64,000 bases of DNA from Brachycybe producta (taxonomy: Eukaryota; Arthropoda; Diplopoda; Playtdesmida; Andrognathidae), in assembly GCA_036925085.1 (NCBI GenBank), contig JAUPFP010000001.1:11290354-11354353 (forward strand), in the 5' to 3' direction. The notes beneath the pieces were generated by a model. It was given only the letters and a program-made list of their open reading frames with translations, was not told the DNA's origin and did no database searches. Shown here piece after piece: positions 20,535 to 32,800 of this stretch. Within the stretch, counting starts at the first letter, position 1; each line of letters starts with the position of its first letter. Position numbers and translations under genes: made by a program.

Positions 20535-20777
20535 ATGGAACAAAATGAAAACACAAACCCAATAAATGACATGAACATGCTACATTGCCCAGTAGAAAGT
20601 GAATGCGAAATTCAATACGATATAAGACAATACCTTGTACGTTGTCTTTTCCATGAAAAACGATTTTCTTTAGCTCATTTTATTAGTAGATGCATACAGC
20701 ATCCAGGTATCCATGAGGTAGTTTTTCAAACAACCAATGAAAACATTGATGAGAAGTCTCTTATTCAAAAACAATAA
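20535..20777 (+). CDS. Accessory ORF B, Cys/His module
   Basis: An intact 80-residue ORF. Residues 19-45 read H-C-P-V-E-S-E-C, a 10-residue spacer, then R-C-L-F-H. The remainder is a conserved helix and tail (R-F-S-L-A-H-F-I-S-R-C). The copy at 63109-63348 differs by only a few residues, so the protein changed slowly compared with the surrounding LTRs. A related, shorter ORF is at 7836. Probably a zinc-binding accessory protein of unknown role. Confidence 0.65.
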   Translation: MEQNENTNPINDMNMLHCPVESECEIQYDIRQYLVRCLFHEKRFSLAHFISRCIQHPGIHEVVFQTTNENIDEKSLIQKQ

Positions 20778-20794
20778 CTAAAAGAGGTACCTAA

Positions 20795-21096
20795 ATGAAT
20801 GTAGGTGAACAGCTTGTGGTATGCTTGAGTAATGAACCCCCTTGTCCATATTCTAATGTTTGTTTTAGACTTCCAATAGATAAAGTTGAAGCAAGTAATT
20901 GGACATGTATAACAGATTCTATTTTGACATTCAAAACTACTCACTTATAACTTTGGGAAGGGCGAGTTCCACCATAGAACGAGCTAGAGAAGAATATGAC
21001 TATTTACAAGAATATTTAGGAAAGTTACTTCATCCAGCACAGGTAAAGGATTACCAAAACTTTTTCACTTTGAGAGATTTAGAAGATGAGGACTAA
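20795..21096 (+). pseudogene. Accessory ORF C, 4-base deletion
   Basis: ATG at 20795, 17 bp after ORF B. P-C-P-Y-S-N-V-C-F-R-L-P matches type C at 7535. A 4-base loss near 20912, compared with the sequence at 63480, shifts the frame; the second frame continues with F-D-I-Q-N-Y, I-T-L-G-R and N-F-F to TAA at 21096. The H of the second zinc pair lies at the lesion. Confidence 0.55.
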
Positions 21097-21105
21097 CTGC
21101 ACATC

Positions 21106-21275
21106 ATGTCATGGACTTGACTCCCTGTGAATTTACTTTGGTGTCCTATAACTTTAGACTGTGACATTATTGATCTTACAGATATCCAACAAGGTTATAT
21201 TTGTCTTACCCATTTACAGTCATTTGCAAGAGAGGATTATTTAATGTTGGGTATGTTAAAGAATTGCTGACAGCA
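21106..21275 (+). pseudogene. Accessory ORF D remnant
   Basis: After a stop near 21118, the frame reads W-C-P-I-T-L-D-C-D-I-I-D-L and then I-C-L-T-H-L, very close to the ORF at 7287-7505. In copy 2 this type comes after C; in copy 1 it comes before it. Confidence 0.5.
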
Positions 21276-21730
21276 GTAACCCTTTATAAGGTACTGGGAA
21301 GTATATCACCATTTTCATGGCAATGTGTAGTTGCACATATATAGTTGCATGTTGTTATCATGTTGTTAAAGTATGACTAACGGTTATGTAGGAAAAAAAC
21401 ATACGGTTTGCTTTTTTTCATAATCCACATCAATCACCCCAATTCATAAGTAAATCGAGTTTCAGAAGGTAAGGAATTGTACACATGTGTATTTTTGAAT
21501 ATTTTGAACAAGATTATGCATGGAAATTGCCAAGGAAATATAAATTTATAATCATATAATGCTTAGAACCAAAACCACATGGTGGGAATTATTTTCCCAT
21601 CACCCACAAATGAGTTTGGGTGTGGTAATAATTTTACCATTGCCTTTTGTGCTTGGAAACTTTTTTTCCCTTGAAATCTGGATTCCTGTCAATTGAAAAA
21701 AATTGTGATTTCCTTGTTTTGTGACAATAG
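21276..21730. other. No gene seen
   Basis: AT-rich spacer between the end of family-X copy 2 and the piggyBac remnant. No repeat or coding signal was recognised. Confidence 0.5.
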
Positions 21731-22380
21731 ATGGCTAGAAAAACAGAATTATTTCTCAATCCTCAAGATGCTGTTGACTATTTTCACCTATTTTCACCAG
21801 TTTCTGTGGACCTCACACCCACAAACATGAATGTTTCTGTTGAGGACCCAGCCACAGTAACACATGCTGCAATTTCTATTCAAGAAACTCCAAAAACCCG
21901 TTTAGGCAAAAAAAGAAAAAGAGCAACGACGACAGAAGTGTCTTCTCGCCATGTCTCCTCAAAATGTAATACCAAGAGTTACTTGGTCAAAAGCAAACAC
22001 TAGTAATGTTTGCCCAATCATGGATTTTGAAGAAGAGGCAGAAGAAAAAAGTGAAGAAGAAGAGGATGAGTGTGATGCTAACTCTGAGACAAGTGACAGA
22101 TCAAATCCAGAGCAGGAGTCATCGTTATGGATAAAGGAAACATTGTTTTTAAACAGCTGCAAACCAGGATTTTCAAAACAAGCCTCCATTAATACTTCTT
22201 TTGAAGAGAATTCAAAGCTATGTGCTTATTTCGATCGATTTCTTGATGATGATATGTTAGCACACACTGTACGAGAAACAACCTTTATGCAACACAAGCT
22301 AACATTCAAAAACTTCGAGCACAGTTTGGGATGCTTATTTTTATGGGAATTCACCACCTTCCAAATGTAAATTTGTAAAT
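21731..22380 (+). pseudogene. piggyBac-like transposase, N-terminal remnant
   Basis: Two overlapping frames. The first (21731-22003) is basic near its end (K-K-R-K-R); the second (21951-22370) begins with an acidic stretch, then Y-F-D-R-F-L-D-D-D-M-L and V-R-E-T-T, which matches the start of the piggyBac transposase domain (F-F-x-D-x-L-x-x-I-V-x-E-T-N). A last frame change gives M-L-I-F-M-G-I-H near 22330-22360, the next conserved block. The catalytic DDD part is missing; a Helitron lies just downstream at 22423. Confidence 0.5.
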
Positions 22381-22422
22381 TAAGAAAACTAAGGTAGGTA
22401 AACTATTATTATATATATATTA

Positions 22423-22959
22423 TCCCAAGTCTGTGTATCTGCTAGTAACGCTGTACAACCCTTGAAGCACATCGGAATTTATATAAATTTGAATAAATGA
22501 ACTGCTTTTTCTCTCAAGGTCAACTATATGTTGCACCCTTCCCATCCAAGAACCCCATGATAATAAATTGGAGAGGGGAAAAGGTTGTAAAGTGTAGAAG
22601 GGGAGAGAAACGTGGAGGGAGAAAAGTAGGAGGGGGTGACTGAAATTGAAATGAAAGGAGTAAAAAAAGGAACAAACGACGCGCATGCGCACACCAGAGG
22701 AAAATGAAAAACTATTTTCTCTTTCAAATATAAAAAGGGGAGGGGATAATAGTAGCAAAATTAAACTAGAATCTATCACGGGCAATTGTGCCCAGCATTA
22801 GAATTTCTTTTCCTCCGCCCTTTTATGAACGTCATCAATTTCTAATTGGTTTGTTAGTTGGTCTGACGTCATAAAAGGGCGGAGGAAAAGAAATTCTAAT
22901 GCTGGGCACAATTGCCTGTGAATTTTGCTCCCGTCATTTATGACGGGTTACCCCACTAG
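22423..22959 (+). mobile_element. Short Helitron-like element with internal palindrome
   Basis: TCCCAAGTCTGTG at the 5' end; hairpin CCCGTCATTTATGACGGG and CTAG (22956-22959) at the 3' end, followed by T. 537 bp. An inverted repeat at about 22793-22907 has arms containing CAGCATTAGAATTTC and TTTTCCTCCGCCC. Confidence 0.8.
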
Positions 22960-23175
22960 TTATATATTAATAAAGAATACAAATTAGTTTAACATAATTA
23001 AACTAAAAAGGCTTAAAAGAATGTTTTTACAAAAACAGGACAAAAACGAAGAACCAAAAAAAAAAAAACGATCAAAACGCGTTAACTGTTAAAGACGGGA
23101 ACTTGACGTCAAAATTAGGTATGATAGGACAGAGAAAAGGCTTAAAGTTAGGAGTAAAGTAGGTGCAGGTACCAA
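22960..23175 (+). mobile_element. Family-X LTR fragment
   Basis: Shares an ordered set of words with 4860-5000: an AAACAGGA(C/T) stretch, GATCAAAA, GGGAACTTGA(C/T)GTC and GAAAAGGCTTAA. Truncated on both sides. Confidence 0.5.
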
Positions 23176-23564
23176 ACAAAATTTTTCTTTAATCACTGTA
23201 TAAAATGAAATAAAATTTAACAATATAATTATTTTTTTTAAACCAGTCAAGTCTATTTTCAACAGTGGCATATTTCATAACCTTGTACAATTTTAATGAT
23301 AGTCCAAGAGGTTATCTCTTCATTCATGGGGCTGGAATAGATATTCATTATAGACATTTTTTATGAGGCAAGATGCATGTGATGCTGAAGTTAAATATCT
23401 GCATTGTATCTAAAGCATAAAGCAAAACACACCCCTTTTTAATAGTTCTCAAAAGAAGTCATTATACTTCAAAATGAAAATGATTTACGCTAATCATGTA
23501 TCACATCAAATATGTACATCAGCTTAACAATGTGCACACTAATTGGAGTTTTACTTCCCCATAT

Positions 23565-24472
23565 TGTAACAAACCACGTTCAGGGGGTGAATAGAATTGT
23601 CCAAAAGTATCGTAGTTCCCTTTCGAGCGATCAGAAAGTGGTTGGCTAGGCCACTAATGATATTCTGGTTCGGGAGGAAGGGAACAAATTCGTCCCGTAC
23701 GTTTCCTCAGAAGTTCCTCTCACTAGAACCTTTACAGTTACAAGGATCTTTTGCTGTCTGTTATTCCCCGGGCTTTCGCCCGTAAAAACCTGGCTGATCG
23801 TGTTGTCCTCTGCAGTTTCATCTAGGGCTGGAGATCCAGGTTTACACCTGGGTTGACAGTGCTAGCTGGCAAAATGTTGAAGTTCTTCATTCGGTTTCAA
23901 AAAGATAAAATAAGACTTCTGCAACTTTTTAAATATAAATTCCAGTTTATTTACATAATTTGTTAATTCTTGGATAAACTTGAGCATAGTGACAGTGGCT
24001 CAAGAGTTCCAAAGATTCTTCTTTACATACAAAATACACATCCTTTTATATCCAAAAAGAGGATACTGAGAACACTTTCTCAGAATCCCCCAATTGGGTA
24101 AAAACAAAAATAAAAACCAAACTGGCCAATCAACATGATTGACCAGTGGTCAACAAAATATAGACAAAATGACTCATTGCAATCAAAACAAATGTACAAA
24201 CGAAAGTTTCACCCCATAGACTTAATGCTGAGGCTTATCAGGACGATCTATTTGTATTAAGGCGTGGGACTGGAAGGAAAAAAGACCCAAGACCCATGGT
24301 GTGACCCAAGACAGGATATTGGCATTATCAGCTGATAGAACTAGGTCAATCCTCTGTACATGAGTACAGAGGGTTGACAAAGTTCTACGCAAATTCCAGG
24401 AAAAATTAAACGAGCCAGGATCGCTCCAGGACTTATCGTTTTAATATATTGAGAAAAGTCCGTGATTTTTCA
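23565..24472 (-). mobile_element. Family-Y solo LTR
   Basis: Plus-strand left end TGTAACAAACC, right end GTGATTTTTCA, with a 4-bp duplication ATAT on both sides (23561-23564, 24473-24476). The palindrome CCAGGTTTACACCTGG is at 23836-23851. TATA-like CCTTTTATATCC near 24052 indicates minus orientation. Shares CAAAATGTTGAAGTT with the plus-oriented relative at 43515. Confidence 0.55.
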
Positions 24473-24476
24473 ATAT

Positions 24477-25385
24477 AGCCGAGAAAATGACAGATAGCCT
24501 ATACCCAGATTAGATAAACTAAGTTGAAATCAAAACCAATCAACCTGCAGATAAAGGAACTTCCATGGAATAAATTTTCATGTAGTAAGTTTGCATGTAA
24601 AATGCTAGCTAAAGCAGCATAGCAAAGGTTACATATGTCCATTCAAATGTTACATTCTCTTGAAACAGCATTACTAAAATTACTGCAACTCTAATAATTG
24701 GCCAATCTTAACATATAAATAATAAAAATGTACACAATGAATGTGTCTTGAAGTTACATGTAATGTTAAAATCACGCATGTGTAGTGCTTAAGATACTAT
24801 AAAGCGAAATACAATTTTTTAATGAAGTTCTCCAAAAAAAGTCATCATATCTAAAATTGTGGACGTTATATGTTAACTAAGTACCCTTTAATTAATGGAA
24901 AACAAAAATTAATCTGATAAAGCCTTTGACATTTTTAGAGAAATGGCAAGGATGGCAAAAAATTTTTGACTGGAAGGTGAATTTATTTCTTCTTGCTACA
25001 GCAAATGAAGAATTACAGAAATGGCCAAATTAAATGCAACTCCATAAGAAAAACAAAAAATACTCTTTTTATTTTAATATCATTGCTCAATCACCCAACA
25101 TTTAATTCTACTTTGAGTGTAATTTCATTATGTTTGAATAATTAGAATAGCATCCATGGTCCAAAATATATGCCGAAATTAAATGCAACTTTAATAAATC
25201 CCAGATAAATTTTCAAGAAATATTTTAAACTAAAAATAATATAATTAGTTAGAAACATTTTAGTTTATGTATTACTGAGTTGCTTTAAAATGGTTTGCTT
25301 GGTCACACTGTATTATTTGAGCTGAGAACACCAGCTTTTTGCTTCTTATAGATGATTTTATTTTAAATTGCAAAAAAAAAGTTAA
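24477..25385. other. Spacer upstream of the Tc1 remnant
   Basis: AAATTAAATGCAACT occurs at about 25029 and 25175 and may be part of a degraded terminal repeat of the Tc1 element. Nothing else recognised. Confidence 0.35.
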
Positions 25386-26180
25386 ATGGGGTCAAAAAAA
25401 AATAGTACTCCAAGAAAACGAAGCAGAATTATTGCTTTGAGGAATGCAGGTATAAGCATTCCAAACATTGCAAAAGATGTCGACCTAAACAAGTCAAAAG
25501 TTAGTTGCTTTCTTCAGAAGTTTAAATCTACTGGTAGCTTTTCACCCAGAAGAAAAGGCAAGTGTGGAAGGAAAGACTTTCATCTAAGGGAGAAGATGTA
25601 ATTTTAAAAAGAATTTGCAAAAAGAAACAATTCCAGACATCAAAAATGCTGAGAAATGAATGGGAAGCCATCACAAGTGCCAATGCATCATCCCGAACTG
25701 TTCGCCAAAGACTCCTTGACTGAGGTCTAAAAGCATGTCGTCCACAGAAGAAGCCATTATTATCAAAAGCACAGCAATTATGGCGAGTAAAGTGGGCTAA
25801 GAAACATGCGAATTTGGTCACAAGAACAATGGAATTCAATTATTTTCAGTGATGAGCCGAAAATTAACCTTAATTATTGTAATAGCTTTCAATACGTTCG
25901 GCGAGAACCATGTGAAGCATCAAAACCGGAATGTACTGTTCAGTCTGTAAAATTTCTAGTGAGTGTCATGGTGTGGTCCTGCATTTCATCCAAAGGTATA
26001 GGGAGATTAGAGATTGTAAATGGAACAGTGAATGGGAAAAGTATGTTGAAATTTAAAAAAATAAACTAATTCCAACAATACAAGACCAGTTCAAAGAAGA
26101 AAGGATTGTGTTTCAAGATGATTCGGCACCTTGCTATACGGCAAAAATTGTGAAGCAATTTTTGGAAGATGAAGGAAGGA
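25386..26180 (+). pseudogene. Tc1/mariner-type transposase remnant
   Basis: 25386-25601 encodes a helix-turn-helix start (R-I-I-A-L-R-N-A-G, then I-P-N-I-A-K-D-V and a basic G-R-K). 25806-26069 encodes the start of the DDE domain, with F-S-D-E-P at the first catalytic Asp and V-M-V-W-S-C-I-S. 26095-26180 holds F-Q-D-D-S-A-P-C-Y-T-A, the second catalytic Asp block. At least two frame breaks and stops separate the parts, and the last catalytic block is missing. Confidence 0.8.
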
Positions 26181-26255
26181 GTTGAGTTTCCCATTTTCAA
26201 ATTTGACAAAGTAGCCAATATTGTTTCTTAAAAAAATTCTGAAAAAATATTGATA

Positions 26256-27060
26256 ACTTGATGGGAGATATCACAGTAACTGGCCACAAAACAAGAAAGC
26301 CGCAAAACATCAAGTGAATGCGATCAGTGACGTTGGGAAATCTACAGCTGAATCAAAAAATGGTTTGGATGTCATTTTAGGAAATCCAAAGAAAAGAACA
26401 CAACCAGACTAAAGTCCACGAAACCATCCCCGTCGAGGACAATTGGAAACTATATATTGTCGAAAGTAACGAGAATTGGTTCATTGACATTCGTAAATAA
26501 AAGTATAGAAACATGGGTCCCAGCAGAATTTTTTACAGGAGAGGGGGGGGGGGGCAAAATATTTTCCCCACCAATCCACATGCGCAAGTAGGAATAACAC
26601 TTGCATACATGCATGTAGTCAATCGAATGTCAATTTACGTTTAAAATGTTGCTAATATTAAAAAAATGTTAGCAATGTATTCTTGTAAAAGAAAACATTT
26701 CAGGTAATAAATGGAAATTCCTGGGAGGGGGAGGGCAAATGCCATCTCTTGATCCCCCTGTGGGCACCCATGTATAAAAAAAATTTAAGATATCAAAAAT
26801 AATTTATGAAAACAACAAAGCGACAATGAATTATGAAACAAAAATTAAATAATACTAATGAAATATTTTTACCAGATTCTTTTGTTGTAAATTAACTGGA
26901 TTTGGTGGGTTATTAGCTTCATTAAAACACGTTAACAGGGAGAATACTCAGAACCCTAGGGTCTACTTTCAAAATGTCTATAATAATGCTACGAGTTTGT
27001 TAAAAAGATGGTCTAATAAAATGAGATTTCAAGCCAAAACTAACTTACGAAAACAATGAA
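26256..27060 (+). pseudogene. Decayed second copy of the PC4-like and zinc-finger gene pair
   Basis: Near 26435 the sequence encodes V-E-D-N-W-K-L and W-F-I-D-I-R-K, as in the gene at 14990-15417. Near 26866-27020 it matches 15555-15720, including N-P-R-V-Y-F-Q and L-L-K-R-W-S-N-K. A G-rich stretch and other unrelated sequence lie between (about 26520-26850), and many stops are present. Confidence 0.6.
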
Positions 27061-29686
27061 GTAACAATGAAAATGGAATAATTTTGTCTCATAATTTGTT
27101 TTAATAACAATAAAATCAAAACATTAAATACAATATAATAAATAGTGCGGATATCAACACACTGGCGGTTTCTTTCTGAACTTCGCCAGAAATAAATTAT
27201 ACAACCAAAGAAAAAAGAAATGAATGGTCTCTAGGATAATGGCCTATTCATTTTTTCAACTTTCATTTCAGTCATTGTTGGGGAAAAAGAAAAGCTGGGA
27301 TTACACCGAGGAAACATTGTGCGGCCTGCTGATTGCAACAAAGGACATCATGTAGCATACTGGTGAATGCCTCATTCACCATTCACCCAAATAATCTTGC
27401 TGCATGCGACAGTAATATTACACCAGAAGCTACAACTGTGCCGCCTGTTTGTGCTCGTTTGCGCACTCCTGTGGCATGCATCATCCGTTTGTTTCCACTT
27501 GGGTCACAAACAATGGCAACGTGTAACATGACGCAAGGGTCACATTTGTAGCATGCCACAGCGGAAACATTATGTACCATGTCGCAAGCTACATGTTGTG
27601 CGCTATTTCCTTGGTGTAATCCAGGCTTAAGACTTTCAAAAACCAGAAAGAGAAAAAGCCTGTTGCAAACTACCAGCCAATTACAATTGTTCAACAAATA
27701 CAAAACGTATTCGATACAAGTTAAACAAACACCTGAGTTTACCACAAAACACTTGACTTTCCCCATTATGATCTGATAAAACTTAAAAATTCAAGAGTAT
27801 TCAAGTTTTTTAAATGAAAATCTGAATCACTAATGTGCAACATAAGATAAAACAATTGTTCAACAGGATCTTTGGAGGAAGAGGACGACGAGAAACAGGA
27901 GCCTCTCGATAACACATTCAATAAATAAAATGAAAAATAAAATAACAGCTGTGAATTACAAAATTAAAATCGCATCAAAAATGAGTTTTGTTTTTAAAGC
28001 CCTGTCAGACTAGAAAGGTTTCATGCAATGCAAAAAAATAACGATGTCACAGGCGATCGCAGTTTTGAAAGATAAATCTTATATCAAGAGTCACACGAGT
28101 CACTACTTGAAGCAACATACTTTATTGTAAGTGGTTTCAAGTGGTGACTCGTGTGACAAAACAATAAATTAACAACAGAGAACCTGCTGACAAGCAACCA
28201 AAAAATGCACTGCAAATCACCGGCAACGTTTGCTGCAACTTCCGTGACATTTCTAGCTTATTCTAACTGGCTACTTTAATTGTATATCAGTCGTAAAAAC
28301 ACGCCAGAATGTCATTGAAAAGAAGTTCATTATAAATAATCTCTTTTCAAGTTACATGTTGTATGATGTTAGAAAATAAGTCAATGTACATTGCACTGAG
28401 TTTCACTGCATGAGTCACAAGAAAAGTTGCCAGTGAGATCAGGCCTAACATCTTTCACATAAAACGAAAGCCACCCCATGCAGTTACGCTTTTTATAGGT
28501 TAAAAAATACGAGGTAAATCGCAACGGTAAAACTGCAAAAATGTTTAAAGTCTAATAATTATCTATGGCTGTTTCATAGAAGTTGTCACCAGCAAAAGAA
28601 AAGACTTGTGCAAAAAACGTCAAGCTAAATATGAACAACAATTTAAAAAAAAAAAATCAACTTAGCAACTTATTAGTAAAGCAACGAGAAAAATACGGGT
28701 TTCAGTTAAAGTTGTAGTCCATGGTTCCTACCGAAATGAAACAATCCATTTTTGCCTGACTTTACCTGACCATTGTGGTCTCATTTCCCCAACCAATTTC
28801 AACTTCAATATACCCATACATACACTAATTTAGTACTTATTTTTAAACTTCATTACTACGGCCAAACATTTTTTTTTGCAAAACATGAAACTTTACACAA
28901 ATTACTAATAAATTACGTAATACATGTATATGCATTTTTCTTGTTAAACTTATTAGACATATGGCACTTATATGGTATCATAGGGTATCTAAAATGGATT
29001 AAAAATGTGATAGATTTTGTGAAAATAAATTCTACTTTGAAAACATTTTCTTAATGAAATTTAGAGAATAAATTATAAATTAAATTTGTTTTAAAAATGT
29101 TGACATTATAAAAAATCAAAATTTAAAAAAAAAATTTCCTGCCTGTGCCAGGCCTTTTTTTTGTGACAAAAATGACAATTTTCCCTGACTTTATGACAGA
29201 CAAACTGATTTGACAAATTCGCTTCACAATGCAAACTTTCTGTAATTGTCGCTTGCAATAAAATATACTTTGCTTCTAGTTTGTTAAAATGTTATGAAAT
29301 CTGAAACTGGAATTTCCTATTAAAAATGCATAATACGTTCCTATTTAGTTTGACGTTTTCACACAAAGGTGCTTCCTACTGCTGTTTTCAACTTAAAGTA
29401 ATAAATTAATTCAAATAACAATTAAAAAAAAAATCACTAAATCTTTCAAACTAATTTTTTTTAAAAAAAATATACAAAATGTGTTTATAAAATTATGAGA
29501 CATGGAAAAAATGTAAACGGTTGCTTCTACGTTTTAAACATAACAGAACATTAGACAACTACAGTATTTGCATTTGTGTGCGTATATTTCGAATTTAAGA
29601 CTTCCAACTAACTGTTGACTGGAATTTCGTTTAAAAAAAATCACCAAATTTGTAAGGCATATTTTAAAACTCGCAACGAACTCATT
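27061..29686. other. Intergenic region downstream of ABCA3
   Basis: No gene found. It includes a fairly GC-balanced stretch with opposing short ORFs at 27333-27766 that match nothing I recognise, an inverted repeat at 28090-28157, and AT-rich sequence from 28480. No convincing polyadenylation signal for the minus-strand gene could be fixed. Confidence 0.4.
28090..28157. repeat. Inverted repeat, about 22-bp arms
   Basis: GTCACACGAGTCACTACTTGAA on the left is mirrored by TTCAAGTGGTGACTCGTGTGAC on the right, with one mismatch and a loop of about 24 bp. Confidence 0.8.
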
Positions 29687-29892
29687 TCAATTGTCGTCGT
29701 CTTTGCCGTCCTGTTGGTGTCTCGTAAAACTCAGGAAAACCTGTTCCAAAGTTGTTTGTCCGATAGAATAATCTTCCAGGTGAAACTGGACCTTGGCCTT
29801 TTCTAACGCTCCAAAGATGTTTGCCCAAGACATGGCCGTGGTCGGAATGTGGTAGTGAACCATTCCTTGGTGCTGATCTTTCAGTAAGCTCC
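29687..29892 (-). CDS. ABCA3: ABCA3 exon 22, last coding exon
   Basis: Residues 1645-1712. Contains [12 protein letters not shown] and T-L-E-Q-V-F-L-S-F, the conserved C-terminal regulatory end; stop TGA at 29687-29689. Confidence 0.95.
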
Positions 29893-32800
29893 CTAAACAA
29901 CATCACAAAATGACAATGATATTATATTATTGAGAACTCCAAAATTCGCAAATGAATCAGCACAATGTAATATAACTTGATTTATTCTGTTTTAGAAGCA
30001 ATATTTCGAAAAAACTATTTTCACAATTGTAATTATTTGACTTTTACCAGGTTTAACATGCAAAATTTCGATATTTTCCAATTGTTTCGTAAATGTTGCT
30101 CATTGCAAGTGCTAATCATCATTAAAATAACACATTTACTTCTTCCGCTAAGGGCGCCTACAACGAAAGTGATTTTAGTGGAAGAATTGGAGTATAAAAA
30201 GTGGTCGTAATACACCATCGGAACTGCCTTGGTCACTTTTCAGACAAAATAAACTAACTTTTGTGATTTTTGCTCCATCATAAAGACGCGACTGGTGGTT
30301 AACGTGTGGGTCGTGTGAAAACAAGAAACACTGCCGGTGCCAGAACCCTAGTCACCATCCGGCAACAGCAATCCATTAGTGGTCACGAAGCTGCTTTAGT
30401 TATTAATGCTTTCAATCTAAATACATTGTGAAACACAGTGCAAACGAAGACAGATAGAGGTTGTCGCTTTTGACTTTTTGCAGCCCACCTGGATCACGAC
30501 AAATATTATTTGTAGTATTTGTCCATGGGAGCCTTTAAACACTGTACTTAAAAGCTTAGATACACGTCCATCTTGTTGTTTTGAGCAGACGACAGATAAA
30601 TGAGTGTTACTATATGGTGTTACTAAACTTGCAAGAAATAGTCTCACAATCGCTCACTTAAAATACAGTAAAGTGCAAAATACAATAAAAAATAGCTTTT
30701 TAATTGCACAATTTATATAAATTTTGAACAAGTCCTTCTATTTTTAAATAAGATTCAAAATCGTTCGTTTTTTAACTCCACGTTAAATCCCATTGGACCA
30801 AAAACCGTCCCACAAACATTTGAAAAAATCTTGATAAAAACGACTTAGAACAAAAACAAAAAAATTAGCATGCGCATTGATCTATTGGCTTCACGTCGTT
30901 TCTTTTAATAAGCTTAGCACGCGAAATTATTTGTCTATTAATTATTATGTGACTTCAAACCTGAAGAAAAAACGTTAAGAAACCGTTTTTCAATCAACAA
31001 TGATCGCAGCGCCTACATTCGGAGAAATTTTGAAATAAACGCTATATCGAGGCTATTAACTATTATATCAACATATTAAAACTATTGAAACAAACTGAAA
31101 ATGCAAAAATTGAATCGGTCTGTTACATCTCAGCCGACTACAAGGCTTCGTTCGAGTTAATACATTAATACGGGGATATGATAATCAGCTCTCCGAAACG
31201 TAGCACTGATACTCGTAAATTATTCTGTTCTGGAGAAACCACCACTAGGTCCTACCACTAGGTAGGAAATGCTGTTTTTCTCCAGAACAGATAACTTCCG
31301 AGTATAGTGGGATGGAAAACCTAATTTCGTCTTCGATGCAAAATGCCAACAAGATGAGTACTTCGGTTCCGAGCGCACTATGATCGACCAACAAAGACAG
31401 TCTCCGTGTCTAAACGTTGGTTACTATATTGTACGATTCGTCGTGGTTGTTCCGTCAAAACGCCATAAAATGCACATTTCACTGTCCAGTAGACAGCAAG
31501 TGAAATTGCTTCTTGCTGTCTGCACTGTTTCGATCAGGGTGAACTGGTCGAATAGCGAGTAGCACTCGCAGCTGGAGAGTTGTACACTCCATCAAAACCA
31601 CCAAGCGCAAAGATTCGTTTCTTGTAAGTCACAGCCCTGACACCATAACCATATCGCGAATCAGAGTCCACATGTCTCTGTTCTTGGATAGTTCACACAG
31701 TTTTTCATGCTTGTTAATTTCCATGACATTCAAATGATATTTTCATGTTTTTCAAGTGTCTAAAACCCCGAATAACGAGTTATATTCTAATATTCTTATT
31801 CATTTGTGTATTTAAAATTCTGCTTATTAAATAAGTCTTAGCGCACCTCTCATCGCGAGTGCATTTTCATGATGGGAATCAACCAACGGCATTCCCCGCT
31901 GTGCACCATAAACGCTTACACAGCTCAAATCTATGTTTGGCATATATTTTGCTGGGTGTTTGTGCGCCGTGTTTGCACAAAGCTAACTACAACATGAAAA
32001 CGATTTTTGTTAAAAATGTCGCGTGAAGCGTTGATCACCGGTTCATGTGACACAGCAAAAAGCAGACGCTTAAAGCACACAACTCATAGCGGGGAAAAAC
32101 ACAGCACGTATGAAAACGCACCTTTAAATTTGAGAACTATTGTTCTAAACACATTATATTGTTCTAAAACATTTTGTTGCACGCAGCATACCTTTCATTT
32201 ATTTCATGCAATTCTGTAATTACCTGGAAAGGTCCTCTTAATAAACGTCTGCAAATCTTTCGTAATGCCGTCCATGTTCCTTTCGGTCACTTCGTTGTGA
32301 TGTATCTTGGCAGTGAGAGTGTAACCCTTTCCGAACTTGTTTTTCAAATGTTGCGGGCTTCCGAGACATCGGAACGCCCCGTTCACCATGATGGCCAACC
32401 GAGTGCACAAAGCATCACACTCTTCCATACTACACAAACGGAAAAAAATTCACCTCAGTTACAGAAGCTGCTTGTTTAGGATAACAACGTACCTATGAGA
32501 AGTTAGGATGATGGACGAACCGCTGTCTCGTACTCTCGAAATCGTGTCCCAAACATAACGACGAGCCAGAGGATCCATTCCGGTCGTTGGCTCGTCCAAA
32601 AATACAATCGGAGGCTCGCCGATAAGAGCAACGGCCGTGCTCAGTTTACGCTTGTTGCCACCACTACGATCAATTGAAAAATAGTAACGTAAATGATTCT
32701 TTACTTTGCAAAAAAAATGTTATTAGTAAAATTACAAAAAAAAAACGCATGTTTTGAAGAGGACGAAATCAAAGCCCACCTGTAATTTTTCACAAATTTA

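Larger units (their letters stand above)
16009..21275 (+). mobile_element. Family-X retrotransposon, copy 2 (5' part)
   Basis: LTR 16009-19311, which carries two nested solo LTRs, primer site 19314-19331, then accessory ORFs A, B, C and D (19790-21275). No gag, pol or 3' LTR follows; sequence after about 21340 is unrelated. ORF lesions are small (one- to four-base shifts and a stop). Confidence 0.75.

Noticed and set aside
22420..22785. Minus-strand ORFs inside the Helitron-like elements (also 11691, 13675, 41476)
   Set aside because: They recur in every copy only because the non-coding purine-rich strand lacks stops; no Rep or helicase motif is present.
27333..27766. Opposing ORFs of 72 and 127 residues
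   Set aside because: Both strands are open over the same stretch and neither shows a motif; probably a decayed repeat.
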